Positions 34,078 through 42,415 of a stretch of 64,000 nucleotides of DNA are shown here, in pieces; position 1 is the first letter of the stretch, and each line of letters opens with the position of its first letter. The stretch comes from Streptomyces sp. NBC_01788 (lineage in GTDB: Bacteria > Actinomycetota > Actinomycetes > Streptomycetales > Streptomycetaceae), in assembly GCF_035917575.1 (NCBI RefSeq), contig NZ_CP109090.1, positions 3,100,001-3,164,000 of the forward strand. The letters run 5' to 3'. A program made the translations under genes and the position numbers. A model generated the notes under the pieces. It ran no database searches. It worked only from the letters and a program-made list of their open reading frames with translations, and was not told where the DNA came from.

Positions 34078-36149
34078 GCCTGGCCTCCGTCCTGGCCGTA
34101 GGGGTCGTGCGGTGCCGGGGTGTCGAACGCGGAGGGGTGGACGCCGCCGGCGCCCGGACCCGCCTGGTGCGGGATCCGCGGCTCGTCGGCGTCCTGCTCG
34201 GCCTCGCCCGCCGCGGAGTGCGCCTCCCGTTCGGTGACGACCTCCTTGACGGCCTGGAGGACGCCGCGGTAGCCCGTGCAGCGGCACAGGTTGCCGCACA
34301 GCGCCTGGCGGGTCTCCAGCTCCGTCGGGTCCGGGTTGCCCTCCAGCAGGTCGTGCACGGTCATCGCCATGCCGGGCACGCAGAAGCCGCACTGCACCGC
34401 GCCGCACCGGGCGAGCGCCCGCTGCACGTCCGAGGGCTGACCGTCCACGGCCAGTCCCTCGACCGTGCGCACCTCGCTGCTCGCCGCGGTGACCGCGGGC
34501 ACCAGGCAGGAGGCGACCAGGCGTCCGTCGACCTGCACGTTGCAGGCGCCGCACTCGCCCTGCGAGCAGCCGTCCTTGGCGCCCGCTAGCCCGAGCCGCT
34601 CGCGCAGCACGTACAGCAGCGACTCGCCGATCCAGGCGTCGGTGACGGGCCGGTCCGCGCCGTTGACGCGCAGCACGTACGAGGCGAGCGGGTGCTCGTC
34701 CTGCGGGGCCGCGGAAGGCGGGTCGTCCTGGGTGGCGGCGTCCGCGTCGTCGGGGGTCGTGGAGCCGGAGTCCGTGGCGGGCTCCTCGGCGGCCCCGGAG
34801 GGCGGTTGGGCGTCCTCGGCCGGACCGGGCCGCGCGGGGCGCCCGGTGGGCCCCTCGGTGGCCTTGACGGGCCCTCGGCCGTCCTCGCCCGCGCCGGAAG
34901 CCGGGGAGTCCGCGCCGGACTCCGCCGGAGGCTCGGGCCGGGACGACGAGTCCTGAGCGCCTCGCTCCGCGCGGAGTTGGGCCTCCCGCGCCGCTGGGGC
35001 GCCGCTGCCGTGCCGTTGGGCGGCGTCCGCGCCGGGTCCGGTCACGGCCGGCGGCAACGGTCCGGCCGAGGCGGCCTGCGGCCCGGATTCCCGGGCCGCG
35101 CGCCCGCCCTCCGCCGGACGGCCGTCCAGGCTGCCCGCGCCCGACGCCGACGCGCCGACCGCGGTGGCGCCGTACATGCCTTCCGGCGTCCCGGCACCGT
35201 GCCCGCCCCCGCCGGGCCGTCCGGCCGGGAAGGCACCCCCGGTCGGGCCGCCCGCGGCGGGAGCCCCCGGCATCCGCCCGTCTCCGCGCGTGCCGTCCGC
35301 CGCGGCCCCGTAGGCCGCTTCAGCCGCCTCGGCACCAGGCCCGCCGCCGCCCGGACGCCGCGCGTCCGTGGGCGCACCGTCCGCCCCGGCGCCGTGCGCG
35401 CCGGCCGGGTAGGAGCCTCCGGTCGGGCCGCCCGCGGCGGGAGCCCCGGGCATCCGCCCGTCTCCGCGCGTGTCGTACGCCGCTTCGGCCGGGCCCGCAC
35501 CGGGTCCGCCCGGGAATCCGGCGTCGGCCGGGCCGTTCTCGTAGGGGCCGGGGGTCCCGGAATCGGGGCGGGGGCGGGTCCAGGCCTGGCCGACCTCCTC
35601 CGTGGCCCAGGGGGCGGCAGCGCCGCCGGGGAGGGTGGACGGAGGCGTGCCGCCCCACTGCTGGACCAGCGACGACGTGGTGAACTCGCCTGATTCGTCC
35701 GGGATGTCACCCCCGGCGACGGGGATCGACCACTGCCCGGTCACATCCTGCCCGGAGCCGGGCGGGACCTGGCCCGTCCGGCCCTCGTCGAAGTGCCACT
35801 GCTGGGTGGCCTCCGGGCGGTAGGTGAACCGGTCGTCCGCGCCCGCATCCTGCGGCACCGCGTTGGGGTCGGGCCACTGGGCGCCCTGCGCGGGTGCGCC
35901 CGGCGCGGCCCAACCGCCGGGCGCCGCCGGGTCGGTGCCGTCCGCCGGGGCGGGCGTGACCGCTATCTGCGGCGGCACGTAGCCGTGGCCGGGCGCCGCG
36001 AGCGGGCTGTGGGCGGCGAGGAGGGCGTCGATGCCACCCTCGGGCAGCTTCACGAACGCGGTGGCGCCGTCGTCGTACTCGCCCTGCGGGAGCGGGTCCC
36101 ATCGGCCGCCGCTGCCCGGCGCGCCCTCCGCGTGCTGGTCGTCGGTCAC
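34074..36149 (-). CDS. [2Fe-2S] subunit with a 487-residue disordered N terminus
   Basis: A 691-aa protein, where the usual subunit is about 160-170 aa. The conserved domain starts near residue 488 (LASYVLRVNG) and carries both clusters: CSQGECGAC with a further Cys, and CGAVQCGFC with CGNLCRCTG. Everything before it is Gly/Pro/Ala/Glu-rich low complexity with repeats, presumably disordered. Start is GTG 36149, overlapping the FAD gene by 4 nt, with a GGGGAGGG site upstream. It passes electrons from the Mo centre to FAD. The function of the extension is unknown. Confidence 0.9.
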   Translation of the reverse strand: MTDDQHAEGAPGSGGRWDPLPQGEYDDGATAFVKLPEGGIDALLAAHSPLAAPGHGYVPPQIAVTPAPADGTDPAAPGGWAAPGAPAQGAQWPDPNAVPQDAGADDRFTYRPEATQQWHFDEGRTGQVPPGSGQDVTGQWSIPVAGGDIPDESGEFTTSSLVQQWGGTPPSTLPGGAAAPWATEEVGQAWTRPRPDSGTPGPYENGPADAGFPGGPGAGPAEAAYDTRGDGRMPGAPAAGGPTGGSYPAGAHGAGADGAPTDARRPGGGGPGAEAAEAAYGAAADGTRGDGRMPGAPAAGGPTGGAFPAGRPGGGGHGAGTPEGMYGATAVGASASGAGSLDGRPAEGGRAARESGPQAASAGPLPPAVTGPGADAAQRHGSGAPAAREAQLRAERGAQDSSSRPEPPAESGADSPASGAGEDGRGPVKATEGPTGRPARPGPAEDAQPPSGAAEEPATDSGSTTPDDADAATQDDPPSAAPQDEHPLASYVLRVNGADRPVTDAWIGESLLYVLRERLGLAGAKDGCSQGECGACNVQVDGRLVASCLVPAVTAASSEVRTVEGLAVDGQPSDVQRALARCGAVQCGFCVPGMAMTVHDLLEGNPDPTELETRQALCGNLCRCTGYRGVLQAVKEVVTEREAHSAAGEAEQDADEPRIPHQAGPGAGGVHPSAFDTPAPHDPYGQDGGQA
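35221..35478. repeat. Direct repeat of about 78 bp, 180 bp apart, inside the Fe-S gene
   Basis: The segment 35221-35298 recurs at 35401-35478 with a few substitutions. Both contain GGTCGGGCCGCCCGCGGCGG (35241 and 35421). It encodes repeated MPGAPAAGGPTGG-type stretches of the disordered extension. Confidence 0.9.
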
Positions 36150-37039
36150 GACAGCGCCCTCCCCAGTGCTCGTCGGGCCAGCGCGGCGACGGTGCGCCGC
36201 AGGTGCAGTACGGCGGGCGGAAGCTGCTGCACGGAGCCGTCCTCGGCCGGGACCGGATCGGGGATGCAGGCAGCGGCCACGTACTCGCCGAAGGCGTTCT
36301 GCGCCTCCGGGACGATCACGCGACCGGCGTCCCAGTCTATGAGCTGGGCCACCCAGTGCTCGGCGTCCAGCGGCCGCAGCGGCATCGGCGCTATGGCGCC
36401 CACCGCGCACCGCACCCCGCGCCGGGCGGGGTCGAGGACCAGCGCCACGGACGCGACCGCGCGGCCCGGTCCGGTACGGCCGGTCGCCTTGAGGAAGACC
36501 TGGGGCGCGTGCAGCAGCGGCACGCGCACGAAGCCGATGAGCTCGCCCGCGCGGAGCATCTCCACGCCGGCCAGCAGGTGCGACACCGGGATCTCCCGGC
36601 GGGCTCCGCCCGGGCCCGCGATGATCAGGGTCGCCTCCAGGGCGGCCAGCACCGGCAGCGCGTCCCCGGTGGGGGCGGCGGAGGCGATGTTGCCGCCCAG
36701 GGTGCCCGCGTTGCGGATGTGCGGCGGGCCCGCGGCGCGCGCGGCGGCGGCCAGCGCCGGGATCAGGGCGGCGAAGTCGGGGCGCCCCATGCGCGCGTGG
36801 GTGAGTCCGGCGCCGAGCAGCGCGTGGCCGTCCTGGTACTGCCAGCCGCGGATCTCGCTGATCCGGCCGAGCCCGACCAGCGCGGTGGGCCTGAGCTGCC
36901 CGGAGTTGACGGCGGTCATGAGGTCGGTACCGCCGGCCACGGGCACCGCCGCGGGCATGGCGGTGAGTGCCGCCACCGCCTCGTTCAGTGTCGTGGGCAG
37001 CGTGACGGCCTGCGCCGCCTGAGGTGCGTGCGTGGTCAA
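36146..37039 (-). CDS. Molybdenum hydroxylase FAD-binding subunit
   Basis: A 297-aa medium subunit. It has the two FAD motifs of the family: VPVAGGTDLMTAVNSG near residue 35 and NAGTLGGNIASAAPTGDALP near residue 115. It accepts electrons from the Fe-S subunit. I start at TTG 37039 (reading LTTHAPQAAQAVTL), because the family begins at this point and GGGAAGGGG lies upstream; a GTG at 37129 would add 30 residues without homology. It is the first gene of a three-gene unit whose members overlap by 4 nt, which implies translational coupling. Confidence 0.9.
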   Translation of the reverse strand: MTTHAPQAAQAVTLPTTLNEAVAALTAMPAAVPVAGGTDLMTAVNSGQLRPTALVGLGRISEIRGWQYQDGHALLGAGLTHARMGRPDFAALIPALAAAARAAGPPHIRNAGTLGGNIASAAPTGDALPVLAALEATLIIAGPGGARREIPVSHLLAGVEMLRAGELIGFVRVPLLHAPQVFLKATGRTGPGRAVASVALVLDPARRGVRCAVGAIAPMPLRPLDAEHWVAQLIDWDAGRVIVPEAQNAFGEYVAAACIPDPVPAEDGSVQQLPPAVLHLRRTVAALARRALGRALS

Positions 37040-37354
37040 AACCGGCTGCCCCTTCCCGCTGCCCCCGCTGGTCCCACCTGTGCTGCCGTACGGTACGTGC
37101 TGACAGGCCGGACGTGGCAACTCTGGCACATCTTCGCAGGGCCCGAAGACAGGGGTCCGCTAGGTGGCATTCGCCCACCTCATCGAGGACATGGGCCGAT
37201 TTGGCACGCCATCACCGGTGCGAGCGAATTCCCACTCTTCGCTGACTCTTGCGGACTTTTTCCGCCACCTGTTCGAGACGGCGGAACCGGCGAGCGGGGC
37301 CGCGGGCGGAACCGATCACCCCGCCGCCCCCGCCGCCCCCGCGCACCCCGGCGG
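37040..37354. other. Upstream region of the molybdenum hydroxylase operon
   Basis: This 315-nt region presumably carries the operon promoter. A plus-strand ORF (37164-37472) covers part of it but overlaps the hexosaminidase 3' end and is not supported. No operator was recognised. Confidence 0.4.
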
Positions 37355-39022
37355 CTACCTCGACGGCGGAGGGCCCTCCAGAGGCCGCCCGAGGACGCCG
37401 GGGCGCCGCTGCCACGGGCGCGGCCCGGTGGGCGGCCGGTACCCGACTCCCAGGGCGTCCAGACGCCCGTAGTGGGCGGTCATCCGCCGCTCGAAATCCG
37501 CGAAGTCCCGTTCCGCAGGGGCGGGCAGGGCGCTCCAGGCGACCTCGGCGAACGCGGCCAGCCTGGGGAAGGCCTGGTAGTCCACGCGTGCCTGATCCTC
37601 CATCACCTCGGTCCACACGTTGGCCTGCGTGCCCAGCACATGGCGGGCCTGCGCCTCGTCCAGTTCCGGAGGGACCGGCTCGAACCGGTAGACGTCCTCC
37701 AGGGTGCGCACGTAGCCGATCGGCACCGGCTCGTCCTCGCCCGGGGCCTGGCGGTGGTCCAGGTACACCTGCTGCTCGGGGCACATGACGACGTCGTGGC
37801 CGGCCCGTGCGGCCGCGATCCCGCCCGCGTACCCGCGCCAGGACGACACCGCGGCCCCCGACGCCAGGCCGCCCTCCAGGATCTCGTCCCAGCCGATCAT
37901 CCTGCGCCCGCGCGCGGCGAGCCAGGCGTCGAAGTGGCCGATGAACCAGGACTGGAGCGCGTCCTCATCGGCCAGCCCGAGTTCCGCGATCCGCGTCTGC
38001 GCGGCCGGGGAGGCCCGCCACTGCTCCTTGGGGCACTCGTCGCCGCCGACGTGGAAGAAACTTGAGAACGCCGCGAAACCCGCGGATCCGGTGGAGGCCA
38101 CGGCGTCCGCGGGGAACAGTTCGAGCAGTTCCTCGAAGACGCCCTCGTAGAAGCGCAGGGTGGCGTCGGTGGGGGCGAGGACGTTCGGGTTGACCCCCCA
38201 GTCGTCCCAGACGGTGAGGGCGGAGGTGTCGACGACGTCGGTGTTGCCGAGTTCCGGGTAGGCGGCGATGGCGGCCTGCGAGTGCCCGGGCACGTCGATC
38301 TCGGGGACGACGGCGATGTGCCGTTCGGCGGCGTACGCGACGATCTCGCGGATGTCGTCCTGGGTGTAGTGGCCGCCGTGCGGTCTGTCGTCCCACAGCG
38401 GGGACGCCCGGTGGCCGAATCTCGTCCGCGCCCGCCAGGAACCGACCTCCGTCAGCCTCGGGTACCGCTTGATCTCGACACGCCAGCCCTGGTCGTCCGT
38501 CAGGTGGAAGTGCAGCACGTTGAGTTTGTGCGCGGCCATCAGGTCGAGGTAGCGCAGGACGCCGTCCTTCGGCATGAAGTGGCGGGCCACGTCGAGCATC
38601 AGGCCGCGCCAGCGGAAGCGGGGGGCGTCCTCGATCACCCCCGCCGGGACCGCGTGGGCGGCGTCCGACCGTACGGGGGCGCGCCGGAAGGCGTCGGGGC
38701 CGAGCAGCTGGCGCAGAGTCTGCGCACCCCAGAAGACCCCGGCCGGGGAGCCGCCGCGGATCTCGACGCCCCGCCCGGGCACGGCGGCGAGCCGGTACGC
38801 CTCGGGCTCCAGGGTGTCGTCCAGGCGCAGCCGTACGGAGTCCGGGTCGTCCTCGGCGCCGGGCGCAAGGGGCAGGACGAGGGCCGTGCCGAGCGTGCCA
38901 CGCAGCCAGCGTTCGGTGCCGCCGGTGCCCTCGGCGGCCCACAGGGTGGTGCCCCGGTCGAGGGGGACGGCGCGGTCCGGGGAGCCGGCCGCGGCGCGCG
39001 GGGCCGGAATCACGTCGGTCAT
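37355..39022 (-). CDS. GH20 beta-N-acetylhexosaminidase
   Basis: A 555-aa exo-glycosidase that removes terminal GlcNAc/GalNAc, as in chitobiose or peptidoglycan fragments. The catalytic pair is Asp328-Glu329 in HVGGDECP. HFHLTDDQGWRVEIKRYPRL (in part) and EIDVPGHSQAAIAAYPEL are classic GH20 segments. There is no signal peptide, so it may act in the cytoplasm or by an unusual export route. A 13-residue loop (DAVASTGSAGFAAF) sits just before the catalytic motif. Start is ATG 39022. It fits with the nearby GlcNAc uptake genes, but no dre site is seen upstream. Confidence 0.93.
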   Translation of the reverse strand: MTDVIPAPRAAAGSPDRAVPLDRGTTLWAAEGTGGTERWLRGTLGTALVLPLAPGAEDDPDSVRLRLDDTLEPEAYRLAAVPGRGVEIRGGSPAGVFWGAQTLRQLLGPDAFRRAPVRSDAAHAVPAGVIEDAPRFRWRGLMLDVARHFMPKDGVLRYLDLMAAHKLNVLHFHLTDDQGWRVEIKRYPRLTEVGSWRARTRFGHRASPLWDDRPHGGHYTQDDIREIVAYAAERHIAVVPEIDVPGHSQAAIAAYPELGNTDVVDTSALTVWDDWGVNPNVLAPTDATLRFYEGVFEELLELFPADAVASTGSAGFAAFSSFFHVGGDECPKEQWRASPAAQTRIAELGLADEDALQSWFIGHFDAWLAARGRRMIGWDEILEGGLASGAAVSSWRGYAGGIAAARAGHDVVMCPEQQVYLDHRQAPGEDEPVPIGYVRTLEDVYRFEPVPPELDEAQARHVLGTQANVWTEVMEDQARVDYQAFPRLAAFAEVAWSALPAPAERDFADFERRMTAHYGRLDALGVGYRPPTGPRPWQRRPGVLGRPLEGPPPSR

Positions 39023-39162
39023 GCCCCCATGGGTAGCGCCGGCCGCGACGCGGCGCAACGGGCGTTGCACATGGTGCACGGGCCCGGCGACGGCACGGGC
39101 CCCCGGGGCGCGCCGGAGCGTGCCTCGGGGGCCCTGAGAGTCTCTGCCGAGCGGGGAGCCGG

Positions 39163-39444
39163 TTACTTCTTCTTGTCGTCGCCGCCTTCGCCGCCGCCTG
39201 TCATGGATTCGTAGATCTCTTTGCACATCGGGCAGACGGGGTACTTCTTCGGGTCGCGGCCAGGCACCCACACCTTGCCGCACAGCGCCACGACGGGCGT
39301 ACCGTCGAGGGCGCTCGCCATGATCTTGTCCTTCTGGACGTAGTGGGCGAAGCGCTCGTGGTCGCCGTCGCCGTGGGACACCTGCGGCGTCGGCTCGACG
39401 AGGGTCCCCGTACCAGTGCCGCGCTCGGGCTCGAGAGTGCTCAT
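39163..39444 (-). CDS. DUF3039 small zinc-ribbon-like protein
   Basis: A 93-aa protein (MSTLEPERGTGTGTL). It has the DUF3039 core: ERFAHYVQKDKIMASALDG, PVVALCGKVW and YPVCPMCKEIYE, with Cys-x2-Cys suggesting a zinc site together with an earlier Cys. The C-terminal tail is Gly/Asp/Lys. It is conserved in actinobacteria and its role is unknown. It precedes the YqgE gene in reverse order with a 28-nt gap, so the two may share a transcript. Confidence 0.85.
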   Translation of the reverse strand: MSTLEPERGTGTGTLVEPTPQVSHGDGDHERFAHYVQKDKIMASALDGTPVVALCGKVWVPGRDPKKYPVCPMCKEIYESMTGGGEGGDDKKK

Positions 39445-39472
39445 ACCGCAAGGGTACTGAAGGCCCCGGGCA

Positions 39473-40042
39473 TCAGTTGAGCGAAGGGTCGTCCGGATAT
39501 GTGGCGACCATCGCCAGTTCGCTGCGCTGGCGGCGCAGCACCTCGCGCCAGAGCCTCTCGGGGGCGGGGCAGGACACGTCGCCGGGTTCCGACTCGACGA
39601 CGTACCAGGCTCCTTCCTCCAGCTCGTCCTCCAGCTGGCCGGGGCCCCAGCCGGCGTATCCGGCGAAGATCCGCAGCGAGCCGAGGGCGGAGGCCAGCAG
39701 CTCGGGAGGTGCCTCCAGGTCGACGAGACCGATCGCGCCGTGCACCCGGCGCCAGCCCAGCGGGGCGCCCTCGCCGGAGCCTCCGGGGATGACGGCGACG
39801 CCGAGTGCGGAGTCCAGGGACACCGGGCCGCCCTGGAAGACGACGCCGGGTTCCCCGGCGAGGTCAGCCCAGCCCTCCAGGATGTCGCCCACGTCCACCG
39901 GCGTGGGACGGTTGAGGACGACACCGAGGGAGCCCTCCTCGTCGTGGTCGAGAAGGAGCACCACCGCGCGGTCGAAGTTCGGGTCCGCCAGGGCGGGCGT
40001 GGCCACGAGCAGCCGCCCTGTGAGCGAGGACACCTCGGTCAT
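39473..40042 (-). CDS. YqgE/AlgH family protein (UPF0301)
   Basis: A 189-aa protein starting MTEVSSLTGRLLVATPALADPNF. The family features are FDRAVVLLLDHDEEGSLGVVLNRPTPV, VFQGGPVSLDSALGV and FAGYAGWGPGQLEDELEEGAWYV (each in part). Homologues in other phyla are unlinked to a firm function. It is likely co-transcribed with DUF3039. ATG 40042 is chosen; an in-frame ATG at 40051 (MSGMTEV) is also possible. It diverges from murA. Confidence 0.9.
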   Translation of the reverse strand: MTEVSSLTGRLLVATPALADPNFDRAVVLLLDHDEEGSLGVVLNRPTPVDVGDILEGWADLAGEPGVVFQGGPVSLDSALGVAVIPGGSGEGAPLGWRRVHGAIGLVDLEAPPELLASALGSLRIFAGYAGWGPGQLEDELEEGAWYVVESEPGDVSCPAPERLWREVLRRQRSELAMVATYPDDPSLN

Positions 40043-40317
40043 GCCAGACATGATCCCGCATCTTCCCTTCGCATGGGGAGCCAATCCGGCTACGGGGGTG
40101 AGCGCAGCTCACGGGACACGGAAGCGTCACCGGCGCACGGCGGGGGCGGTGACCGCACGTGCCCGGCGCTCAACGGCGCGTGTCGGTGCGGGATCATGAG
40201 CCAACCCCGGGTGCCACGGGCTTTCTGCAGGGGGGCGCACGGCGACTACCCTGTCTCTCCGGCCCCCTCCGCAGTGATCGGCCGGCCACCTGCCCACCTC
40301 ATCGGAACGCGAGATAC

Positions 40318-41664
40318 ATGACCGTCAACGGCACTGACGACGTACTGCTTGTCCATGGCGGAACCCCGCTGGAGGGCGAGATCCGAGTCCGCGGTGCGAA
40401 GAACCTCGTACCGAAGGCCATGGTCGCCGCCCTGCTGGGCGGTGAACCAAGTCGCCTGCGCAACGTTCCGGACATCCGTGACGTGCGTGTCGTGCGCGGT
40501 CTGCTGCAACTGCACGGCGTGACGGTCCGTCCGGGTGACGAACCGGGTGAGCTGGTGCTCGACCCGACCCGGGTGGAGAGCGCCAACGTCGCCGACATCG
40601 ACGCCCACGCGGGCTCCTCGCGCATTCCGATCCTGTTCTGCGGGCCGCTGCTGCACCGGCTGGGACACGCGTTCATCCCCGGCTTGGGCGGCTGCGACAT
40701 CGGCGGCCGGCCCATCGACTTCCACTTCGACGTGCTGCGGCAGTTCGGCGCGGTCATCGAGAAGCGGGCCGACGGGCAGTACCTGGAGGCCCCGCAGCGG
40801 CTGCGCGGCACGAAGATCCGGCTGCCGTACCCGTCCGTCGGCGCGACCGAGCAGGTGCTGCTGACGGCCGTGCTGGCCGAGGGTGTCACCGAGCTGTCCA
40901 ACGCGGCCGTGGAGCCGGAGATCGAGGACCTGATCTGCGTTCTGCAGAAGATGGGCGCGATCATCGCGATGGACACCGACCGGACGATCCGGATCACGGG
41001 AGTGGAGAAGCTCGGCGGCTACGACCACCGAGCGCTTTCGGACAGGCTGGAGGCCGCGTCCTGGGCGTCGGCGGCGCTGGCGACCGAGGGCGACATCTAC
41101 GTCCGCGGCGCGCAGCAGCGGTCGATGATGACCTTCCTGAACACCTACCGGAAGGTGGGCGGCGCGTTCCGGATCGACGACGAGGGCATCCGCTTCTGGC
41201 ACCCGGGCAGCCAGCTGAAGTCCATAGCGCTGGAGACGGACGTGCACCCCGGTTTCCAGACGGACTGGCAGCAGCCGCTGGTGGTGGCCCTGACCCAGGC
41301 CACGGGCCTGTCGATCATCCACGAGACGGTGTACGAGTCGCGTCTGGGCTTCACCTCCGCGCTCAACCAGATGGGCGCGCACATCCAGCTCTACCGCGAG
41401 TGCCTGGGCGGCTCCGACTGCCGCTTCGGCCAGCGCAACTTCCTGCACTCCGCGGTGGTGTCGGGGCCGACCCGGCTCCAGGGCGCCGACCTGGTCATCC
41501 CGGACCTGCGCGGCGGCTTCTCCTACCTGATCGCGGCCCTGGCCGCCCAGGGCACGTCCCGCGTCCACGGCATCGACCTGATCAACCGCGGCTACGAGAA
41601 CTTCATGGAGAAGCTCGTGGAGCTCGGCGCCAAGGTGGAACTCCCGGGCCAGGCCCTCGGCTGA
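40318..41664 (+). CDS. murA: UDP-N-acetylglucosamine 1-carboxyvinyltransferase
   Basis: A 448-aa enzyme that adds enolpyruvate to UDP-GlcNAc, the first committed step of peptidoglycan synthesis. The N-terminal GAKNLVPKAMVAALL holds the Lys-Asn active site. The fosfomycin-target Cys126 is in GLGGCDIGGRP, so it is of the cysteine, sensitive type rather than the Asp type of mycobacteria. Its C terminus has DLVIPDLRGGFSYLIAALAAQG. It is monocistronic and ends at a strong terminator. Confidence 0.95.
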   Translation: MTVNGTDDVLLVHGGTPLEGEIRVRGAKNLVPKAMVAALLGGEPSRLRNVPDIRDVRVVRGLLQLHGVTVRPGDEPGELVLDPTRVESANVADIDAHAGSSRIPILFCGPLLHRLGHAFIPGLGGCDIGGRPIDFHFDVLRQFGAVIEKRADGQYLEAPQRLRGTKIRLPYPSVGATEQVLLTAVLAEGVTELSNAAVEPEIEDLICVLQKMGAIIAMDTDRTIRITGVEKLGGYDHRALSDRLEAASWASAALATEGDIYVRGAQQRSMMTFLNTYRKVGGAFRIDDEGIRFWHPGSQLKSIALETDVHPGFQTDWQQPLVVALTQATGLSIIHETVYESRLGFTSALNQMGAHIQLYRECLGGSDCRFGQRNFLHSAVVSGPTRLQGADLVIPDLRGGFSYLIAALAAQGTSRVHGIDLINRGYENFMEKLVELGAKVELPGQALG

Positions 41665-41729
41665 CCGGGGCTCCCGGCCGGGCCCCGGATGATCCGGTCG
41701 GCCCGGCGGGCGCCCGGGAGCGCGTACGA

Positions 41730-41765
41730 CAGTGGGGCGGCCCCTGGTGAGGGGCCGCCCCACTG
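41730..41765 (+). terminator. Terminator of murA
   Basis: CAGTGGGGCGGCCCCT (41730-41745) pairs perfectly with AGGGGCCGCCCCACTG (41750-41765) around GGTG, a 16-bp stem. Likely active on both strands. Confidence 0.9.
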
Positions 41766-41797
41766 GCGTTCGGTGGCCTGGAAGGACCGGCCTACAG

Positions 41798-41830
41798 CGT
41801 CTCGTGCGCCGTCCCGCGGCGCACGAGACG
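41798..41830 (-). terminator. Terminator of the HU gene
   Basis: CGTCTCGTGCGCC (41798-41810) pairs with GGCGCACGAGACG (41818-41830), a 13-bp stem lying 6 nt past the HU stop. Confidence 0.85.
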
Positions 41831-41836
41831 GCTGGG

Positions 41837-42118
41837 TCACTTGCCCTTGGCCGCTTCCTTGAGCTTGCTGCCCGCGGAGACCTTCACGCTGTAGCCGGCG
41901 GGGATCTGGATCGGCTCGCCGGTCTGCGGGTTGCGAGCGGTGCGAGCGGCACGGTGGGTGCGCTCGAAGGTCAGGAAACCAGGGATGGTGACCTTCTCGT
42001 CCCCCTTGGAGACGATGTCGCCGACGACGTCGGCGAACGCGGCCAGCACGGCGTCGGCGTCCTTGCGGGTCACCTCGGCACGGTCGGCCAGCGCGGCCAC
42101 CAGCTCACTGCGGTTCAT
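41837..42118 (-). CDS. hupA: HU family nucleoid protein
   Basis: A 93-aa DNA-bending protein. The HU pattern is complete: MNRSELVAALADRAEVTRKDA, FADVVGDIVSKGDEKVTIPGFLTF, then the beta-arm TARNPQTGEPIQIPAGYSVKVSAGSKL (in part). No Lys-rich HupS-type tail follows, so it is the short, HupA-type protein. GGGAG lies 7 nt before ATG 42118. It is monocistronic. Confidence 0.95.
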   Translation of the reverse strand: MNRSELVAALADRAEVTRKDADAVLAAFADVVGDIVSKGDEKVTIPGFLTFERTHRAARTARNPQTGEPIQIPAGYSVKVSAGSKLKEAAKGK

Positions 42119-42385
42119 GTTCTTACTCCCGTGTTCTTCTTGCCGTTGCGGCGAGGCCGCATGTTGGGCACAGCGAAGCCGATGCTGCCAGGGTCCTCGG
42201 TGAGTCCCCGGACCCGGGTCCGTCGCCGAACCCTCGCGCCCAGGGAGGCATCCTGCCCCCACCTGCGGCGCGAATGCCAATCCGGCACCCATAGGAGTCG
42301 TGAGAACACCCTTGGGAGTCACACGAAGAGATGCCCGAGCATGGCCGTCACGATAAGGCTCCGCCGGCGGCGGGGTGCTTCGCGA

Positions 42386-42405
42386 CGCGCCGGTTTCCCG
42401 GCGCG
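42386..42405 (-). terminator. Terminator of the malic enzyme gene
   Basis: CGCGCCGG (42386-42393) pairs with CCGGCGCG (42398-42405) around TTTC, 10 nt past the malic enzyme stop. Confidence 0.65.
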
Positions 42406-42415
42406 GTGGCAATCA

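Noticed and set aside
37164..37472. Small plus-strand ORF starting MAFAHLIEDMGRF
   Set aside because: It overlaps the end of the hexosaminidase gene, lacks a ribosome site, and the C-terminal part is a Pro/Arg shadow of that gene.
39023..39162. DasR site upstream of the GH20 gene
   Set aside because: I looked for ACTGGTCTAGACCAGT-like sequence because the enzyme fits GlcNAc metabolism, but no near match is present.
40318..41664. Fosfomycin-resistant MurA with Cys-to-Asp change
   Set aside because: The active-site Cys126 is present in GLGGCDIGG, so the resistant form is not seen.
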